Positions 8,618 through 17,809 of a stretch of DNA of 32,568 nucleotides are shown here, piece by piece; position 1 is the stretch's first letter, and the number at the start of each line of letters is the position of its first letter. A program made the translations under genes and the position numbers. Below the pieces are notes generated by a model. That model was not told the DNA's origin and did not search any database. It was given only the letters and a program-made list of their open reading frames with translations. Location: assembly GCA_903897335.1 (NCBI GenBank), contig CAIUAY010000189.1, positions 1-32,568 of the forward strand, written 5' to 3'. The stretch comes from an uncultured Chromatium sp. (GTDB lineage: Bacteria; Pseudomonadota; Gammaproteobacteria; Chromatiales; Chromatiaceae).

Positions 8618-9791
8618 ACGAAAAATCGCAGGTCAGTACCCGTGCGCTGGCATCGCCACGCCCCAGCGTGACCCGGATCAGGATGTCGGGTTCGGCCATC
8701 ACGGCAGCTCCCGCCCGTTCGGTATAGTCCGACGCACGTCCACCATCGGCGACAATCAGCACCTCGCCCAGATGGATCTGTATCCGTTCGATATCCAGAT
8801 CCAGAAGACCAGCGCGACCGACCGCCGCCAGGATGCGACCCCAGTTCGGGTCGGAGGCAAAGAGCGCGGTCTTGACCAGTGGCGAATGGGCAATGGTGTA
8901 GGCCACTTGCCGAGCTTCGCTGAAATCGCTTGCCTCTTCGACCAGTACCGTGACCAGTTTGGTCGCGCCCTCGCCATCACGCACGATGGCTGTTGCCAGA
9001 TCCAGACAGACGGCATCCACGGCAGCCTGTAGCGCTATGCCATCCGCCGTGTCGGCATCCTCAACAGGCGGATTGCCGAGTGCCCCGGTCGCCGCCAGCA
9101 CGCAGGCATCGTTGGTCGAGGTATCGCCGTCGATGGTGATGGCGTTGAAAGATGACGCGACTGCTTTCTGAAGGCAATATTGCAGGATCGCTGGCGCAAC
9201 AGCGGCATCGGTGACGATGAAGGCAAGCATGGTCGCCATGTCCGGGCAGATCATCCCGGCACCCTTGGCGATGCCCGTCAAAGTCGCCGTCTGGCCGTTC
9301 AGCGTAAACTGACGCGACACCAGCTTGGGCACCGTGTCAGTGGTCATGATCGCCCGTGCCGCTGATGGCCAGACGGACGGATCGAGTCGCTCTAGCAGCG
9401 CAGGCAGCGCCGCCGCGAGACGCTCGACAGGCAGATGCTCGCCGATCACGCCGGTCGAAAAGGGCAAGATCTCATCGGGTCGGCAGCCAACCTGTCCGGC
9501 CAGCGCCACGCAGGAAAGACGGGCATCCTCAAGCCCGCGCCGTCCCGTCCCAGCATTGGCGTTTCCTGAGTTGATCAGCAGATAGCGTGGCTGAACCGTG
9601 CCCAGATGCTGACGCGCCAGCGTGACCGGCGCGGCGCAGAAGGCATTGCGGGTGAAAACCGCCGCGCAGGTGCTGCCGGGCTGCAACTCAAAAACCACCA
9701 GATCGTCACGCCCCTGATAGCGAATCCCGGCGGCACCGGTCGCCAAACGCAGACCGGAGACGGCGTGAAAGGGCAGCTCTGTTGCACTCAT
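8580..9791 (-). CDS. argJ: Bifunctional glutamate N-acetyltransferase/ornithine acetyltransferase
   Basis: ArgJ moves the acetyl group from N-acetylornithine to glutamate in the cyclic arginine pathway and, in bifunctional forms, also uses acetyl-CoA. The 403-residue protein carries [10 protein letters not shown] (74-83) and [14 protein letters not shown] (176-189). Family members cleave themselves between the A and T of that second motif, making T187 the N-terminal nucleophile of the beta subunit. The frame stays open upstream to 9980, but the start at 9791 ([13 protein letters not shown]) is chosen because conserved sequence begins there and secA stops only 13 bases upstream. The gene thus follows secA closely and overlaps the Nudix/ThiE gene. 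Whether this copy is bifunctional or only transfers acetyl from ornithine cannot be told by inspection. Confidence 0.93.
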   Translation of the reverse strand: MSATELPFHAVSGLRLATGAAGIRYQGRDDLVVFELQPGSTCAAVFTRNAFCAAPVTLARQHLGTVQPRYLLINSGNANAGTGRRGLEDARLSCVALAGQVGCRPDEILPFSTGVIGEHLPVERLAAALPALLERLDPSVWPSAARAIMTTDTVPKLVSRQFTLNGQTATLTGIAKGAGMICPDMATMLAFIVTDAAVAPAILQYCLQKAVASSFNAITIDGDTSTNDACVLAATGALGNPPVEDADTADGIALQAAVDAVCLDLATAIVRDGEGATKLVTVLVEEASDFSEARQVAYTIAHSPLVKTALFASDPNWGRILAAVGRAGLLDLDIERIQIHLGEVLIVADGGRASDYTERAGAAVMAEPDILIRVTLGRGDASARVLTCDFSYDYVRINAEYRS

Positions 9792-9804
9792 CGCCTTAAT
9801 CGCC

Positions 9805-12609
9805 TTAATTTGCCTTGCCGTGGCACTGTTTGTATTTTTTGCCAGAACCGCAGGGACAGGGTTCATTACGACCGACCTTGTGGCCGTCGCGCACAAAGGT
9901 TTGCTGTCCGCGCTGGCCGTCATCATGTTCCGCGCCCGACTCATCAGACTTATCGCTGCCGAATCCTTCAAAGACTTCATGCTTGAACTCGAATGACGCC
10001 GGCGTTGAATGTGGTATCAGCGCTTCGGGTGTCTGTATTTCGAGTTTGGCCAGCGTTGTCACGACATCCTGCTTGATGGCGTCGAGCATCCCCGAAAACA
10101 TCTCGAAGGCTTCGCGCTTGTATTCCTGCTTGGGATTCTTCTGGGCATAACCGCGCAGATGAATGCCCTGACGCAAATAGTCCATCGCCGCCAGATGATC
10201 CTTCCACTGGCTGTCGAGCGTTTGCAGCATCACCGCTTTTTCAAGCTGGCGCATGTTCAGCGACCCGATGGCCGCCTCTTTCTCGGCATAATGCGTGACC
10301 AGCGTGTCATGAATCCGTCGGCGCAGACTGTCCTCGTGCAGCGAGTGGTCGCTGTCGAGCCACTGCTGGAGCGGCCAGTCGCCACCGACATGCTGGGCAA
10401 GCGCCGTGCTTAACCCGGCGACATCCCATTGCTCTTCGAGACTTTCGGGCGGAATGTGCGCATCGATCAGCGCCTTGAGCGTGTCTTCCAGCATCGCCGT
10501 GACGGTGTCGGAGATATCCATGCTGTCCATTAGATCACGCCGCTGGCGATAGATCACCTTGCGCTGGTCATTGGCCACGTCATCGTATTCAAGCAACTGT
10601 TTACGGATATCGAAGTTGCGACCTTCAACTTTACGCTGGGCGTTTTCAATTGCTTTCGTGACCCAAGGATGCTCGATGGCCTCGCCCTTCTGCATCCCAA
10701 GACGCTGCATCATCTTGCCGACCCGATCCGAGGCAAAGATACGCATCAGATTGTCTTCGAGCGATAGATAAAAGCGCGATGAGCCTGGATCGCCCTGACG
10801 CCCGGAACGACCGCGCAACTGGTTGTCGATGCGCCGCGATTCGTGGCGTTCGGTACCGACAACATGCAAACCGCCCGCTGCGATGACCTGCTCGTGACGC
10901 CGTGTCCAGGCGGCACGGATGGCATCCTGATCGGCATCAGAACCCGCCTCGTCAAGTTCGGCCTCCAGATTGCCGCCAAGCACGATGTCAGTGCCGCGAC
11001 CGGCCATGTTGGTGGCGATGGTGATGGCACCCGGTCGCCCGGCCTGGGCAATGATGCCCGCCTCGCGTTCGTGCTGCTTGGCGTTCAGCACCTCGTGCGG
11101 GATCTGTTCCGCGATCAGCAGCCGGTCGATGAGTTCGGAGGTTTCAATGGATGCCGTGCCAACCAGCGCCGGCTGACCGCGTTTCACGCAATCTTGAATG
11201 TCAGCAATGATCGCCTGATATTTTTCATCCTGGGTCAGATAGACCAGATCGCCGCGATCCTCGCGGATCATCGGCTGATTGGTGGGGATGACCGTGACTT
11301 CCAGTCCGTAGATCTGCTGGAATTCGTAGGCTTCAGTATCTGCCGTGCCGGTCATGCCAGACAGTTTGGGGTAGAGCCGGAACAGGTTCTGGAAGGTGAT
11401 CGAAGCCATCGTCTGGTTTTCAGGCTGGATGGCCACGCCTTCTTTCGCCTCCACCGCCTGATGCAAACCTTCCGACCAGCGTCGTCCCGGCATGGTGCGC
11501 CCGGTGAATTCATCGACGATGATGATCTGGCCATCGCGCACGATGTATTCGACGTTCTTCTGAAACAGCGCATGACCGCGCAGCGCGGCATAGACATGGT
11601 GCATGAGGACGATGTTGGCCGGATCGTATAGCCCGTCGCCTTCGTCCAGCAGGCCGATTTCCACCAGCATCTGTTCAATCTTCTCGTGACCTTCCTCGCT
11701 CAGGTAGACCTGGCGCTGTTTCTCGTCAACCGAGTAATCACCTGGGCCAAAGTCAGGCTTGCCCTCGTCATTGGTGATCGGGGACTGGCGGGTCAGACGC
11801 GGGATCAGTCCGTCGATCTGCTGGTAAAGATCGGTATTGCCTTCAGATGGGCCGGAGATAATCAGCGGGGTACGCGCCTCGTCGATTAGGATCGAATCGA
11901 CCTCATCGACAATGGCATAAAAGGGGTCACGCTGGGTGCGCTGTTCAGGCGTAAAAGCCATGTTGTCGCGCAGATAGTCAAAACCAAACTCGTTGTTGGT
12001 GCCGTAAGTGATGTCGGCAGCATAGGTGTCTTTGCGGGTTACGGGTCGCAGATGCCGATAGCCCTCGCTGGCAGGCGGTTCATAATCGGGATCGAAACGA
12101 TAGGACGCCTGATCCGGCCCCATCCCACCCGATGAATTGATGATGCCGACCGACAACCCCAGAAAGTGATAGAGGCGTCCCATCCAGGCGGCATCACGCC
12201 GTGCCAGATAGTCATTAACGGTGACGACATGAACGCCTTTGCCAGGCAGCGCATTGAGATAGGCGGCGAGCGTAGCAACCAGTGTTTTGCCCTCGCCAGT
12301 GCGCATCTCGGCGATTTTGCCACCGTGCAGCACCATGCCGCCGACCATCTGCACGTCGAAATGACGCATCCTGAGGACACGTTTGCCCGCCTCACGCACC
12401 ACCGCGAACGCTTCGGGAAGCAAACTGTTGAGATCGCTACCTGGGGCAAGTCGCGCACGGAATTCAGCCGTCTTCGCGGCAAGCGCCTGATCGGACAGTC
12501 GTGCAATTTGGGGTTCCAGCGCGTTGATCTGCGCCACGGATTTCAGCAGCGTCTTGACGAGCCGGTCGTTACGGCTCCCGAAGATCTTTTTGAACAGACG
12601 AGTAACCAT
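9805..12609 (-). CDS. secA: Preprotein translocase ATPase SecA
   Basis: SecA is the motor that pushes unfolded preproteins through SecYEG at the inner membrane. The 934-residue length is normal for proteobacteria. Visible motifs are Walker A MRTGEGKT (102-109), the [12 protein letters not shown] segment, the DEAD-type [15 protein letters not shown], the helicase-type [11 protein letters not shown], and the C-terminal zinc-binding tail [14 protein letters not shown], with ligands C918, C920, C929 and H930, which also binds SecB. The start [16 protein letters not shown] matches the family N-terminus. No secM-like arrest gene lies upstream; the preceding gene on this strand is an M23 peptidase whose stop is 100 bases away. 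argJ follows after 13 bases. Confidence 0.98.
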   Translation of the reverse strand: MVTRLFKKIFGSRNDRLVKTLLKSVAQINALEPQIARLSDQALAAKTAEFRARLAPGSDLNSLLPEAFAVVREAGKRVLRMRHFDVQMVGGMVLHGGKIAEMRTGEGKTLVATLAAYLNALPGKGVHVVTVNDYLARRDAAWMGRLYHFLGLSVGIINSSGGMGPDQASYRFDPDYEPPASEGYRHLRPVTRKDTYAADITYGTNNEFGFDYLRDNMAFTPEQRTQRDPFYAIVDEVDSILIDEARTPLIISGPSEGNTDLYQQIDGLIPRLTRQSPITNDEGKPDFGPGDYSVDEKQRQVYLSEEGHEKIEQMLVEIGLLDEGDGLYDPANIVLMHHVYAALRGHALFQKNVEYIVRDGQIIIVDEFTGRTMPGRRWSEGLHQAVEAKEGVAIQPENQTMASITFQNLFRLYPKLSGMTGTADTEAYEFQQIYGLEVTVIPTNQPMIREDRGDLVYLTQDEKYQAIIADIQDCVKRGQPALVGTASIETSELIDRLLIAEQIPHEVLNAKQHEREAGIIAQAGRPGAITIATNMAGRGTDIVLGGNLEAELDEAGSDADQDAIRAAWTRRHEQVIAAGGLHVVGTERHESRRIDNQLRGRSGRQGDPGSSRFYLSLEDNLMRIFASDRVGKMMQRLGMQKGEAIEHPWVTKAIENAQRKVEGRNFDIRKQLLEYDDVANDQRKVIYRQRRDLMDSMDISDTVTAMLEDTLKALIDAHIPPESLEEQWDVAGLSTALAQHVGGDWPLQQWLDSDHSLHEDSLRRRIHDTLVTHYAEKEAAIGSLNMRQLEKAVMLQTLDSQWKDHLAAMDYLRQGIHLRGYAQKNPKQEYKREAFEMFSGMLDAIKQDVVTTLAKLEIQTPEALIPHSTPASFEFKHEVFEGFGSDKSDESGAEHDDGQRGQQTFVRDGHKVGRNEPCPCGSGKKYKQCHGKAN

Positions 12610-12709
12610 CAGATGAGTTTAAGACCTGTCGGAGAAATCGGCGGATGATACCGGATTACGCTGGCCGTGGGGATAGGTCAGCGCGCTGAAGCGGGCAAAT
12701 CGCGCTGCA

Positions 12710-13606
12710 TCAACCGGGGTAACGGGCAATTCTGGTGTCTGACGTCAAACGGGCTGGGTCGTTGAGATAGGGCATGGGATCAACTGGATGGTCATCCACG
12801 CGAACTTCAAAATGCACATGCGGTCCGGTTGCAGTTCCGGTTGCACCAACTGTGGCGATCTGCTGACCGCGCCGCACCCGTTGCCCGTTATCAACCAGGT
12901 TAGTGGTATTGTGCGCATAGCGCGTGACCAGACCGTTGCCATGCTGGACATCGATCACATTCCCGTAACCATTGCGTCGCCCACTGTAGATCACGACGCC
13001 ATCTGCCACGGCCTTGATCGGTGCACCACGCGCACTGGCGAAATCCACGCCCTCGTGCATCATTCGCGCTTTTCTGATCGGATGGACGCGAAAGCCAAAG
13101 GGCGACGAGATATAGCCGAAATGCACCGGCCAGCTTGTCGGTGCAGATTGTGTCAGCAATTCAGTCTGTGGAATCACATCGTCAAGCATATCGAGCTTGC
13201 GCTGCCGATCCTGAATCAGATTGACCATGCTACTGAGTTCAGTCGCGAGCTCTTTGATGGTGTAATCGCGCACTGGCCCCTGTTCCGGGCCACCCTGTGG
13301 CGGCGGATTGACGAAATCGAATTCTTCAGGGTTCAGCCCGGACATCCGCACCAGACGCTCTCCCAGCGCATTGAGTCGCAGAAGTTCCGCCTGCATCGCG
13401 CCTAAACGCACGGCAAGCGTATTGACAGACTGGGCATTAGCCAGCGCATCCCCGTTAGGGATTGCCCTGCCCAGGCTATTCAGCACAGTTTCCTGATGCC
13501 CGATCCAGAAGCCCAGTCCGGCGCTGGCAAAGGTCAGTACGGAGGTGGCCAAGAGCACTGTAACGGCCTGTCCGCGAGCGTTTTTTGTTCGATCGTGGTG
13601 GTTCAT
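12710..13606 (-). CDS. M23-family (LytM) peptidoglycan metallopeptidase
   Basis: The 298-residue protein has one membrane segment near the N-terminus (about 13-36), a helical middle region (about 57-152) that may form coiled coil, and a C-terminal LytM domain (about 165-285). The zinc ligands are all present: H184 and D188 in HEGVD, and H263/H265 in GPHVHFE, so the enzyme is probably active. Such enzymes cut peptide cross-bridges in the periplasm. The frame runs open to 13678, but that would overlap the divergent DUF721 gene; ATG 13606 (MNHHDRTKNARGQ), with AGAGAA upstream, is preferred. The position beside secA and opposite DUF721 is conserved in Pseudomonas (PA4404). Confidence 0.88.
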   Translation of the reverse strand: MNHHDRTKNARGQAVTVLLATSVLTFASAGLGFWIGHQETVLNSLGRAIPNGDALANAQSVNTLAVRLGAMQAELLRLNALGERLVRMSGLNPEEFDFVNPPPQGGPEQGPVRDYTIKELATELSSMVNLIQDRQRKLDMLDDVIPQTELLTQSAPTSWPVHFGYISSPFGFRVHPIRKARMMHEGVDFASARGAPIKAVADGVVIYSGRRNGYGNVIDVQHGNGLVTRYAHNTTNLVDNGQRVRRGQQIATVGATGTATGPHVHFEVRVDDHPVDPMPYLNDPARLTSDTRIARYPG

Positions 13607-13656
13607 CGTTTTTTCTCTGCTTGGTTCGTGTTCACGATTGACTGGAAAGACAACAG

Positions 13657-14106
13657 ATGCGTCATCGTCAATTTTCACACATCGGCGACCTGCTGCAAAA
13701 CAGCCAGGCGACTTGCCGACTGCTCGAACGCCGTCAGCATGAAGAAGAACTGCTTATCTGGATTCGTGCCCGGCTTCCCGAACCGATGCGGGCACATTGT
13801 CTGGATGTGGGCATCAGCGGTGAACGGCTGACGCTTTATTTTGATTCCCCGGCATGGACAACGCGGGCGCGTTTCCTTGCGATGGATCTCTTGGCTGAAT
13901 TGAAAGGACGACAGATTACGGAGGTCTACAGTCAGGTTCGCCTGAGCCATCCGGCGGGAACGGCTCAGGCGACACGGATGACAGTCGTGTTGTCGCTCAA
14001 GGCAGCAAGACACCTGCTTGATGCCGCCGAGCATCTTCGGAACCCGGAGCTGAGTGAGGCGTTCAGGCGTCTTGCCACGCGCCACACACCAAAAGAACAC
14101 ACCTGA
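13657..14106 (+). CDS. dciA: DUF721 (DciA-like) protein
   Basis: The 149-residue protein begins with a basic helix-rich stretch and continues with the compact DUF721 fold: RAHCLDVGISGERLTLYFDS followed by WTTRARFLAMDLLAELKG and a strand VYSQVRLS. DciA, the characterised member, is the helicase operator that replaces DnaC/DnaI in most bacteria and helps load DnaB at origins. It has been studied in Pseudomonas, where the gene also lies between lpxC and secA. This is the only gene on the + strand in the lpxC-secA block. It is divergent from the M23 gene across 50 bases and converges on lpxC with a 10-base gap. GGAAAGA at 13644-13650 is a suitable ribosome site. Helicase loading is inferred from family and location. 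Confidence 0.8.
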   Translation: MRHRQFSHIGDLLQNSQATCRLLERRQHEEELLIWIRARLPEPMRAHCLDVGISGERLTLYFDSPAWTTRARFLAMDLLAELKGRQITEVYSQVRLSHPAGTAQATRMTVVLSLKAARHLLDAAEHLRNPELSEAFRRLATRHTPKEHT

Positions 14107-14116
14107 AATAATCAGA

Positions 14117-15028
14117 TCAGATTGCCGCCACGGGTTGCGCGTAGCAGATCGGCGCTGTCGCCGAATCCTCAAAGACAACTTCTTCCCAAGCGGTCGCGTC
14201 GGCAACCAACGCGCGCAGGAGCATGTTGTTCAGTCCATGCCCGGATTTATGTGCCGTGAAGGCACCGATCAGTGTGTGACCCAGCAGATAAAGATCGCCG
14301 AGCGCATCGAGAATCTTGTGTTTGACAAACTCGTCTTCGAAACGCAGACCTTCCTCATTGAGGACGCGGTATTCATCCACCACGACAGCGTTATCCAGAC
14401 TGCCACCCAATGCCAGGTTGTGCTGACGCAGGGTTTCAATTTCGCGCAGGAACCCAAAGGTGCGTGCCCGGCTTACTTCGCGCACGAATGACGAGGTTGA
14501 AAAATCCATGGTTGCCCGGTTTGCCCGCGCATTGAACGCCGGGTGGTCAAAGTCAATCGAAAAATCGACTTTGAACCCATTGTAAGGCGTCAGACGGGCA
14601 ATCTTGTCACCATCGCGCACCTCAACCGGATGCGTGATGCGAATGAAACGCTTGGGCTGATGCTGTTCCTCGATGCCGGCCTGCTGGATCAGGAAGACAA
14701 AGGGTGCCGCGCTGCCATCCATGATTGGCACTTCGGCGGCACCCACGTCTACGCATGCATTGTCGATCCCCAGTCCCGCAAAAGCAGACAGCAGATGTTC
14801 GACTGTCGAGATGCGCACGTCGCCTGATGCCAGCGTCGTCGACAGACGGGTATCAGAGACATTAAATGGCGTCGCCCGGATCTCGACCGGCTGGTCTAGA
14901 TCCACGCGCCGAAACAGGATGCCCGAATCAGGTGCCGCCGGACGGAGCGTCAGCTCAATCTTTTCACCCGTGTGCAGACCGATTCCGGTGGCGCGGATGA
15001 CATTCTTCAAGGTGCGTTGCCTGAGCAT
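14117..15028 (-). CDS. lpxC: UDP-3-O-acyl-N-acetylglucosamine deacetylase
   Basis: LpxC is the committed, zinc-dependent step of lipid A synthesis and acts in the cytoplasm. The 303-residue protein is normal in length. The zinc ligands are visible: H78 in STVEHLL, H237 and D241 in [11 protein letters not shown]264 in KSGHGLNN is the catalytic histidine. The start at 15028 is set by the family N-terminus [11 protein letters not shown] and by GGGAGAA about 7 bases upstream. The gene has its own likely promoter at 15173-15201 and a leader of about 137 bases with a strong hairpin, so it is probably not only read through from ftsZ. The final residues ([10 protein letters not shown]) extend slightly past the conserved core, as usual. 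Confidence 0.97.
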   Translation of the reverse strand: MLRQRTLKNVIRATGIGLHTGEKIELTLRPAAPDSGILFRRVDLDQPVEIRATPFNVSDTRLSTTLASGDVRISTVEHLLSAFAGLGIDNACVDVGAAEVPIMDGSAAPFVFLIQQAGIEEQHQPKRFIRITHPVEVRDGDKIARLTPYNGFKVDFSIDFDHPAFNARANRATMDFSTSSFVREVSRARTFGFLREIETLRQHNLALGGSLDNAVVVDEYRVLNEEGLRFEDEFVKHKILDALGDLYLLGHTLIGAFTAHKSGHGLNNMLLRALVADATAWEEVVFEDSATAPICYAQPVAAI

Positions 15029-15085
15029 CGGTCGGTTCTCCCATCGCAGTCCACGGCGGCTGACGGCTCAACAAGGTGACGTGAC

Positions 15086-15106
15086 TCAGACAGCGATCCT
15101 GTCTGA
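15086..15106 (-). repeat. Perfect hairpin in the lpxC leader
   Basis: TCAGACAG (15086-15093) and CTGTCTGA (15099-15106) form an 8-bp perfect stem with a 5-base loop. It sits about 58 bases before the lpxC start and downstream of the predicted promoter, so it would be in the 5' untranslated RNA. No U-tract follows, so it is not a simple terminator. It could be an RNA control element or a DNA operator. Confidence 0.5.
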
Positions 15107-15172
15107 TATTATCGACGTTACCTGTGCGTCATGGCGGTCTTGCGCTCCAGCATCTGAAGCGCACTGAACCAT

Positions 15173-15201
15173 ATCCTAGGGTTTTCCCGAACGCTTTTCA
15201 A
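15173..15201 (-). promoter_or_regulatory. Probable sigma-70 promoter for lpxC
   Basis: On the - strand, TTGAAA (15196-15201) is followed after 17 bases by TAGGAT (15173-15178). The -35 box matches consensus at 5 of 6 positions and the -10 box at 4 of 6. It lies in the 240-base gap between ftsZ and lpxC and faces lpxC. It was found by eye only. Confidence 0.5.
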
Positions 15202-15268
15202 GCTCAATATCGAATACGGCAAAATACCTTTGTTTTTTAAGCTAATTTAATAAGAGGGAATCCCCTTA

Positions 15269-16444
15269 TCAATCCGCTTGGTGACGCAGGAAAGCCGGAA
15301 TGTCCAGATAGTCCATATCCTCGCCCATCGCTTCAGTGGACACCGAAGAACCACCGCGCTCTTTCTTGCGAACGATGGCCGGACGACGACCCATCTCACG
15401 GTAGTCCGGCTGGCCATCATTGAGGTCAGCTCCGCCGACCAGACGCATGGTGGATTCGCCAGACAAACGTTTGTTCATGATGACGCGACGTTCACCCAGT
15501 CCGGTTGCGACCACGGTGACGCGCAGCTCGTCTTCAAGCTCCATGTCGACGACGGTGCCGATGACCACGGTGGCTTCATCGTCGGCAAAATCGCGCACCG
15601 TGTTACCGACTTCGTCGAATTCGCCAAGGGTCAGGCTCGGCCCGGCGGTGATGTTGACCAGAATGCCCTTGGCGCCTGCAAGATCGATATCTTCCAGCAG
15701 CGGACTCTTGATGGCGGCTTCGGCGGCCTCGCGAGCGCGATGTTCGCCGCTTGCCGATCCGGTTCCCATCATCGCAATGCCCATGTTAGACATGACGGTT
15801 TTGACATCGGCGAAGTCGACGTTGATCAGACCTCGGCACGTAATGAGTTCGGCAATGCCCTGGGTCGCGTTGAGCAGCACGTCATTGGCCGCCTTGAAAG
15901 CATTGAGCAGGCTCATGTCTTTGCCGAGGACGGCCAGCAGCTTTTCATTGGGGATGGTGATCAGTGAATCGACCGACTTGGCGAGTTCGGCGATACCCTC
16001 CTCGGCGACCCGTCGACGTCTGGCGCCTTCAAACGGAAACGGCTTGGTCACCACGGCGACGGTCAGGATGCCAAGTTCCTTAGCGACCTGAGCCACCACC
16101 GGAGCCGCGCCGGTTCCAGTGCCGCCACCCATGCCAGCGGTGATGAACACCATGTCGGCACCACTGAGCGCCTCCTGGATGCGGTCGCGGTCTTCGATGG
16201 CGGACTGACGTCCGACATCAGGATCGGCGCCTGCGCCCAAGCCCTTTGTAATCCCGGCGCCAAGTTGCAGGATCGTTCTGACATTGGAGCTTTTCAGCGC
16301 TTGGGCATCGGTGTTGGCGCAGATGAAATCCACGCCCTCGATAGTCGATGCCACCATATGATTGACCGCGTTGTTGCCGCCGCCACCGACACCGATGACC
16401 TTGATAACGGCATTCTGACTGTGTGTATCCATCAGTTCAAACAT
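15269..16444 (-). CDS. ftsZ: Cell division GTPase FtsZ
   Basis: FtsZ is the tubulin homologue that polymerises into the Z-ring at mid-cell. The 391-residue protein shows the nucleotide-binding GGGGNN near 20-25, the tubulin signature GMGGGTGTG (104-112), NVDFADVKTVM, and the C-terminal peptide DIPAFLRHQ, which binds FtsA and ZipA. The linker between core and tail is about 50 residues and carries charged sequence. The start MFELMDTHSQNAVIKVIG matches the family; GAGGG upstream is the ribosome site. It is the last gene of the dcw cluster and is separated from ftsA by 122 bases, by far the longest gap in the cluster, with two inverted repeats. Confidence 0.98.
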   Translation of the reverse strand: MFELMDTHSQNAVIKVIGVGGGGNNAVNHMVASTIEGVDFICANTDAQALKSSNVRTILQLGAGITKGLGAGADPDVGRQSAIEDRDRIQEALSGADMVFITAGMGGGTGTGAAPVVAQVAKELGILTVAVVTKPFPFEGARRRRVAEEGIAELAKSVDSLITIPNEKLLAVLGKDMSLLNAFKAANDVLLNATQGIAELITCRGLINVDFADVKTVMSNMGIAMMGTGSASGEHRAREAAEAAIKSPLLEDIDLAGAKGILVNITAGPSLTLGEFDEVGNTVRDFADDEATVVIGTVVDMELEDELRVTVVATGLGERRVIMNKRLSGESTMRLVGGADLNDGQPDYREMGRRPAIVRKKERGGSSVSTEAMGEDMDYLDIPAFLRHQAD

Positions 16445-16479
16445 TGACTAGACCCTCAAAATTAAAGACGTAACCTTGT

Positions 16480-16495
16480 GCAGTCGTGCGACTGC
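16480..16495 (-). repeat. Inverted repeat between ftsA and ftsZ, proximal to ftsZ
   Basis: GCAGTCG (16480-16486) and CGACTGC (16489-16495) are perfect inverted repeats separated by 2 bases, giving a 6-bp stem and 4-base loop in RNA. It lies about 36 bases before the ftsZ start. It may be an operator or an RNA hairpin; no terminator-like U-tract follows. Confidence 0.4.
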
Positions 16496-16535
16496 CCCCG
16501 ACCTAACCGGTATCTCTATCACACACCCAACCCGA

Positions 16536-16552
16536 GATCGCAAGCGGCGATC
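16536..16552 (-). repeat. Inverted repeat between ftsA and ftsZ, proximal to ftsA
   Basis: GATCGC (16536-16541) and GCGATC (16547-16552) form a 6-bp stem with a 5-base loop, 14 bases after the ftsA stop codon. No U-tract follows on the - strand. It may slow or process the transcript between ftsA and ftsZ. Confidence 0.4.
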
Positions 16553-16566
16553 AATCAAGCAAAATG

Positions 16567-17802
16567 CTAAAAATTACCCTGAAACCAGCGACGAATACGC
16601 GACCAGACACCTTTGAATCCGAGATTTTCAGCCAGCTCGGTATGCATCGAAAAGCGATGCTGGCGCGCATACATCAATAATCCAACGCCCGTGGCATGAA
16701 TGGGATTGTTGACAACCTCGTCCATGCCGATGACATGCTGCGGCAAACCCAGGCGTACCGGCATATGAAAGACCTCTTCAGCCAGTTCGATCAGCCCCTG
16801 CATCTTTGCGCTACCACCGGTTAGCACCACGCCACCCGCGACCAGATCCTCGAAACCGCTGCGGCGCAGTTCGTTATGCAGCAGCGTCAACAGCTCCTCA
16901 TAACGCGGTTCGACCACCTCGGCCAGCGTCTGGCGCGAGAGACAGCGTGGCGGACGGTCGCCGATGCTGGGCACCTCGATGGTTTCGCCATTGCCAGCGA
17001 GCTGCGTCAGGGCACAGGCATGCTGCACCTTGATGAGTTCGGCGTGCTGGGTCGGCGTGCGCAGCGCCACGGCGATGTCATTGGTGACCTGATCTCCGGC
17101 GATAGGAATGACTGCCGTGTGGCGGATCGCGCCATCGGTGAACACCGCCAGATCCGTGGTTCCACCACCAATATCAATGACGCAGACGCCAAGTTCCTTT
17201 TCATCTTCGCTGAGCACAGCATAGCTGGAACTCAACTGAGCCAGCACCAGATCATCCACTTCCAGCCCGCAGCGCCGGATGCACTTGATGATATTCTGAG
17301 CGGCACTGACCGCGCCGGTAACCATGTGTACCCGTGCTTCCAGACGCACCCCGCACATTCCGATGGGTTCGCGGATGCCTTCCTGGTTATCGATGATGAA
17401 TTCCTGCGGCAAGATGTGCAGGATCTTCTGATCCGCAGGAATCGCTACCGCCCGCGCCGCGTCGATGACACGATCCACGTCAGACTGCGAGACCTCGACC
17501 TCTTTGATCGCGGTGATCCCGTGCGAATTAAGACTGCGTACATGGCTGCCGGCGATCCCGGCATGAACCGAATGGATCTCGCAGCCGGCCATCAGCTCGG
17601 CTTCCTCGACCGCCCGCTGGATCGACTGCACGGTCGACTCGATATCCACCACCACGCCTTTTTTCAAGCCGCGTGACGGATGGGTTCCAATGCCGATGAT
17701 CTCAATCTGGTCGTCGTCCTTGAGTTCACCCACCAGACAGGCGATCTTCGAGGTGCCGATATCCAGCCCCACCAGAAGGTTTTTGTCGTTACGTCGCGAC
17801 AT
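16567..17802 (-). CDS. ftsA: Cell division protein FtsA
   Basis: FtsA is an actin-like ATPase that tethers FtsZ filaments to the inner membrane and recruits later division proteins. The 411-residue protein has the phosphate-1 motif LVGLDIGTSK (10-19), the phosphate-2 segment VIDIGGGTTDLAVF, the adenosine motif VVLTGGSAKM, and the C-terminal amphipathic membrane helix GVWSRIRRWFQGNF. The open frame extends upstream to 17859, but ATG 17802 (MSRRNDKNLL) is the family start and lies only 7 bases after the ftsQ stop. The spacing suggests coupling to ftsQ. Confidence 0.97.
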   Translation of the reverse strand: MSRRNDKNLLVGLDIGTSKIACLVGELKDDDQIEIIGIGTHPSRGLKKGVVVDIESTVQSIQRAVEEAELMAGCEIHSVHAGIAGSHVRSLNSHGITAIKEVEVSQSDVDRVIDAARAVAIPADQKILHILPQEFIIDNQEGIREPIGMCGVRLEARVHMVTGAVSAAQNIIKCIRRCGLEVDDLVLAQLSSSYAVLSEDEKELGVCVIDIGGGTTDLAVFTDGAIRHTAVIPIAGDQVTNDIAVALRTPTQHAELIKVQHACALTQLAGNGETIEVPSIGDRPPRCLSRQTLAEVVEPRYEELLTLLHNELRRSGFEDLVAGGVVLTGGSAKMQGLIELAEEVFHMPVRLGLPQHVIGMDEVVNNPIHATGVGLLMYARQHRFSMHTELAENLGFKGVWSRIRRWFQGNF

Positions 17803-17809
17803 TTCCGTT

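Noticed and set aside
8580-9980. Longer argJ starting within secA
   Set aside because: The extra 63 residues are an out-of-frame reading of the secA 3' end; the family N-terminus begins at 9791.
10843-11631. Open frame of 262 codons on the + strand inside secA
   Set aside because: It is a shadow of the conserved SecA core with no ribosome site or family resemblance.
15086-15106. Hairpin upstream of lpxC as a rho-independent terminator of ftsZ
   Set aside because: It has no U-tract on the - strand and lies downstream of the predicted lpxC promoter, so a terminator here would block lpxC.
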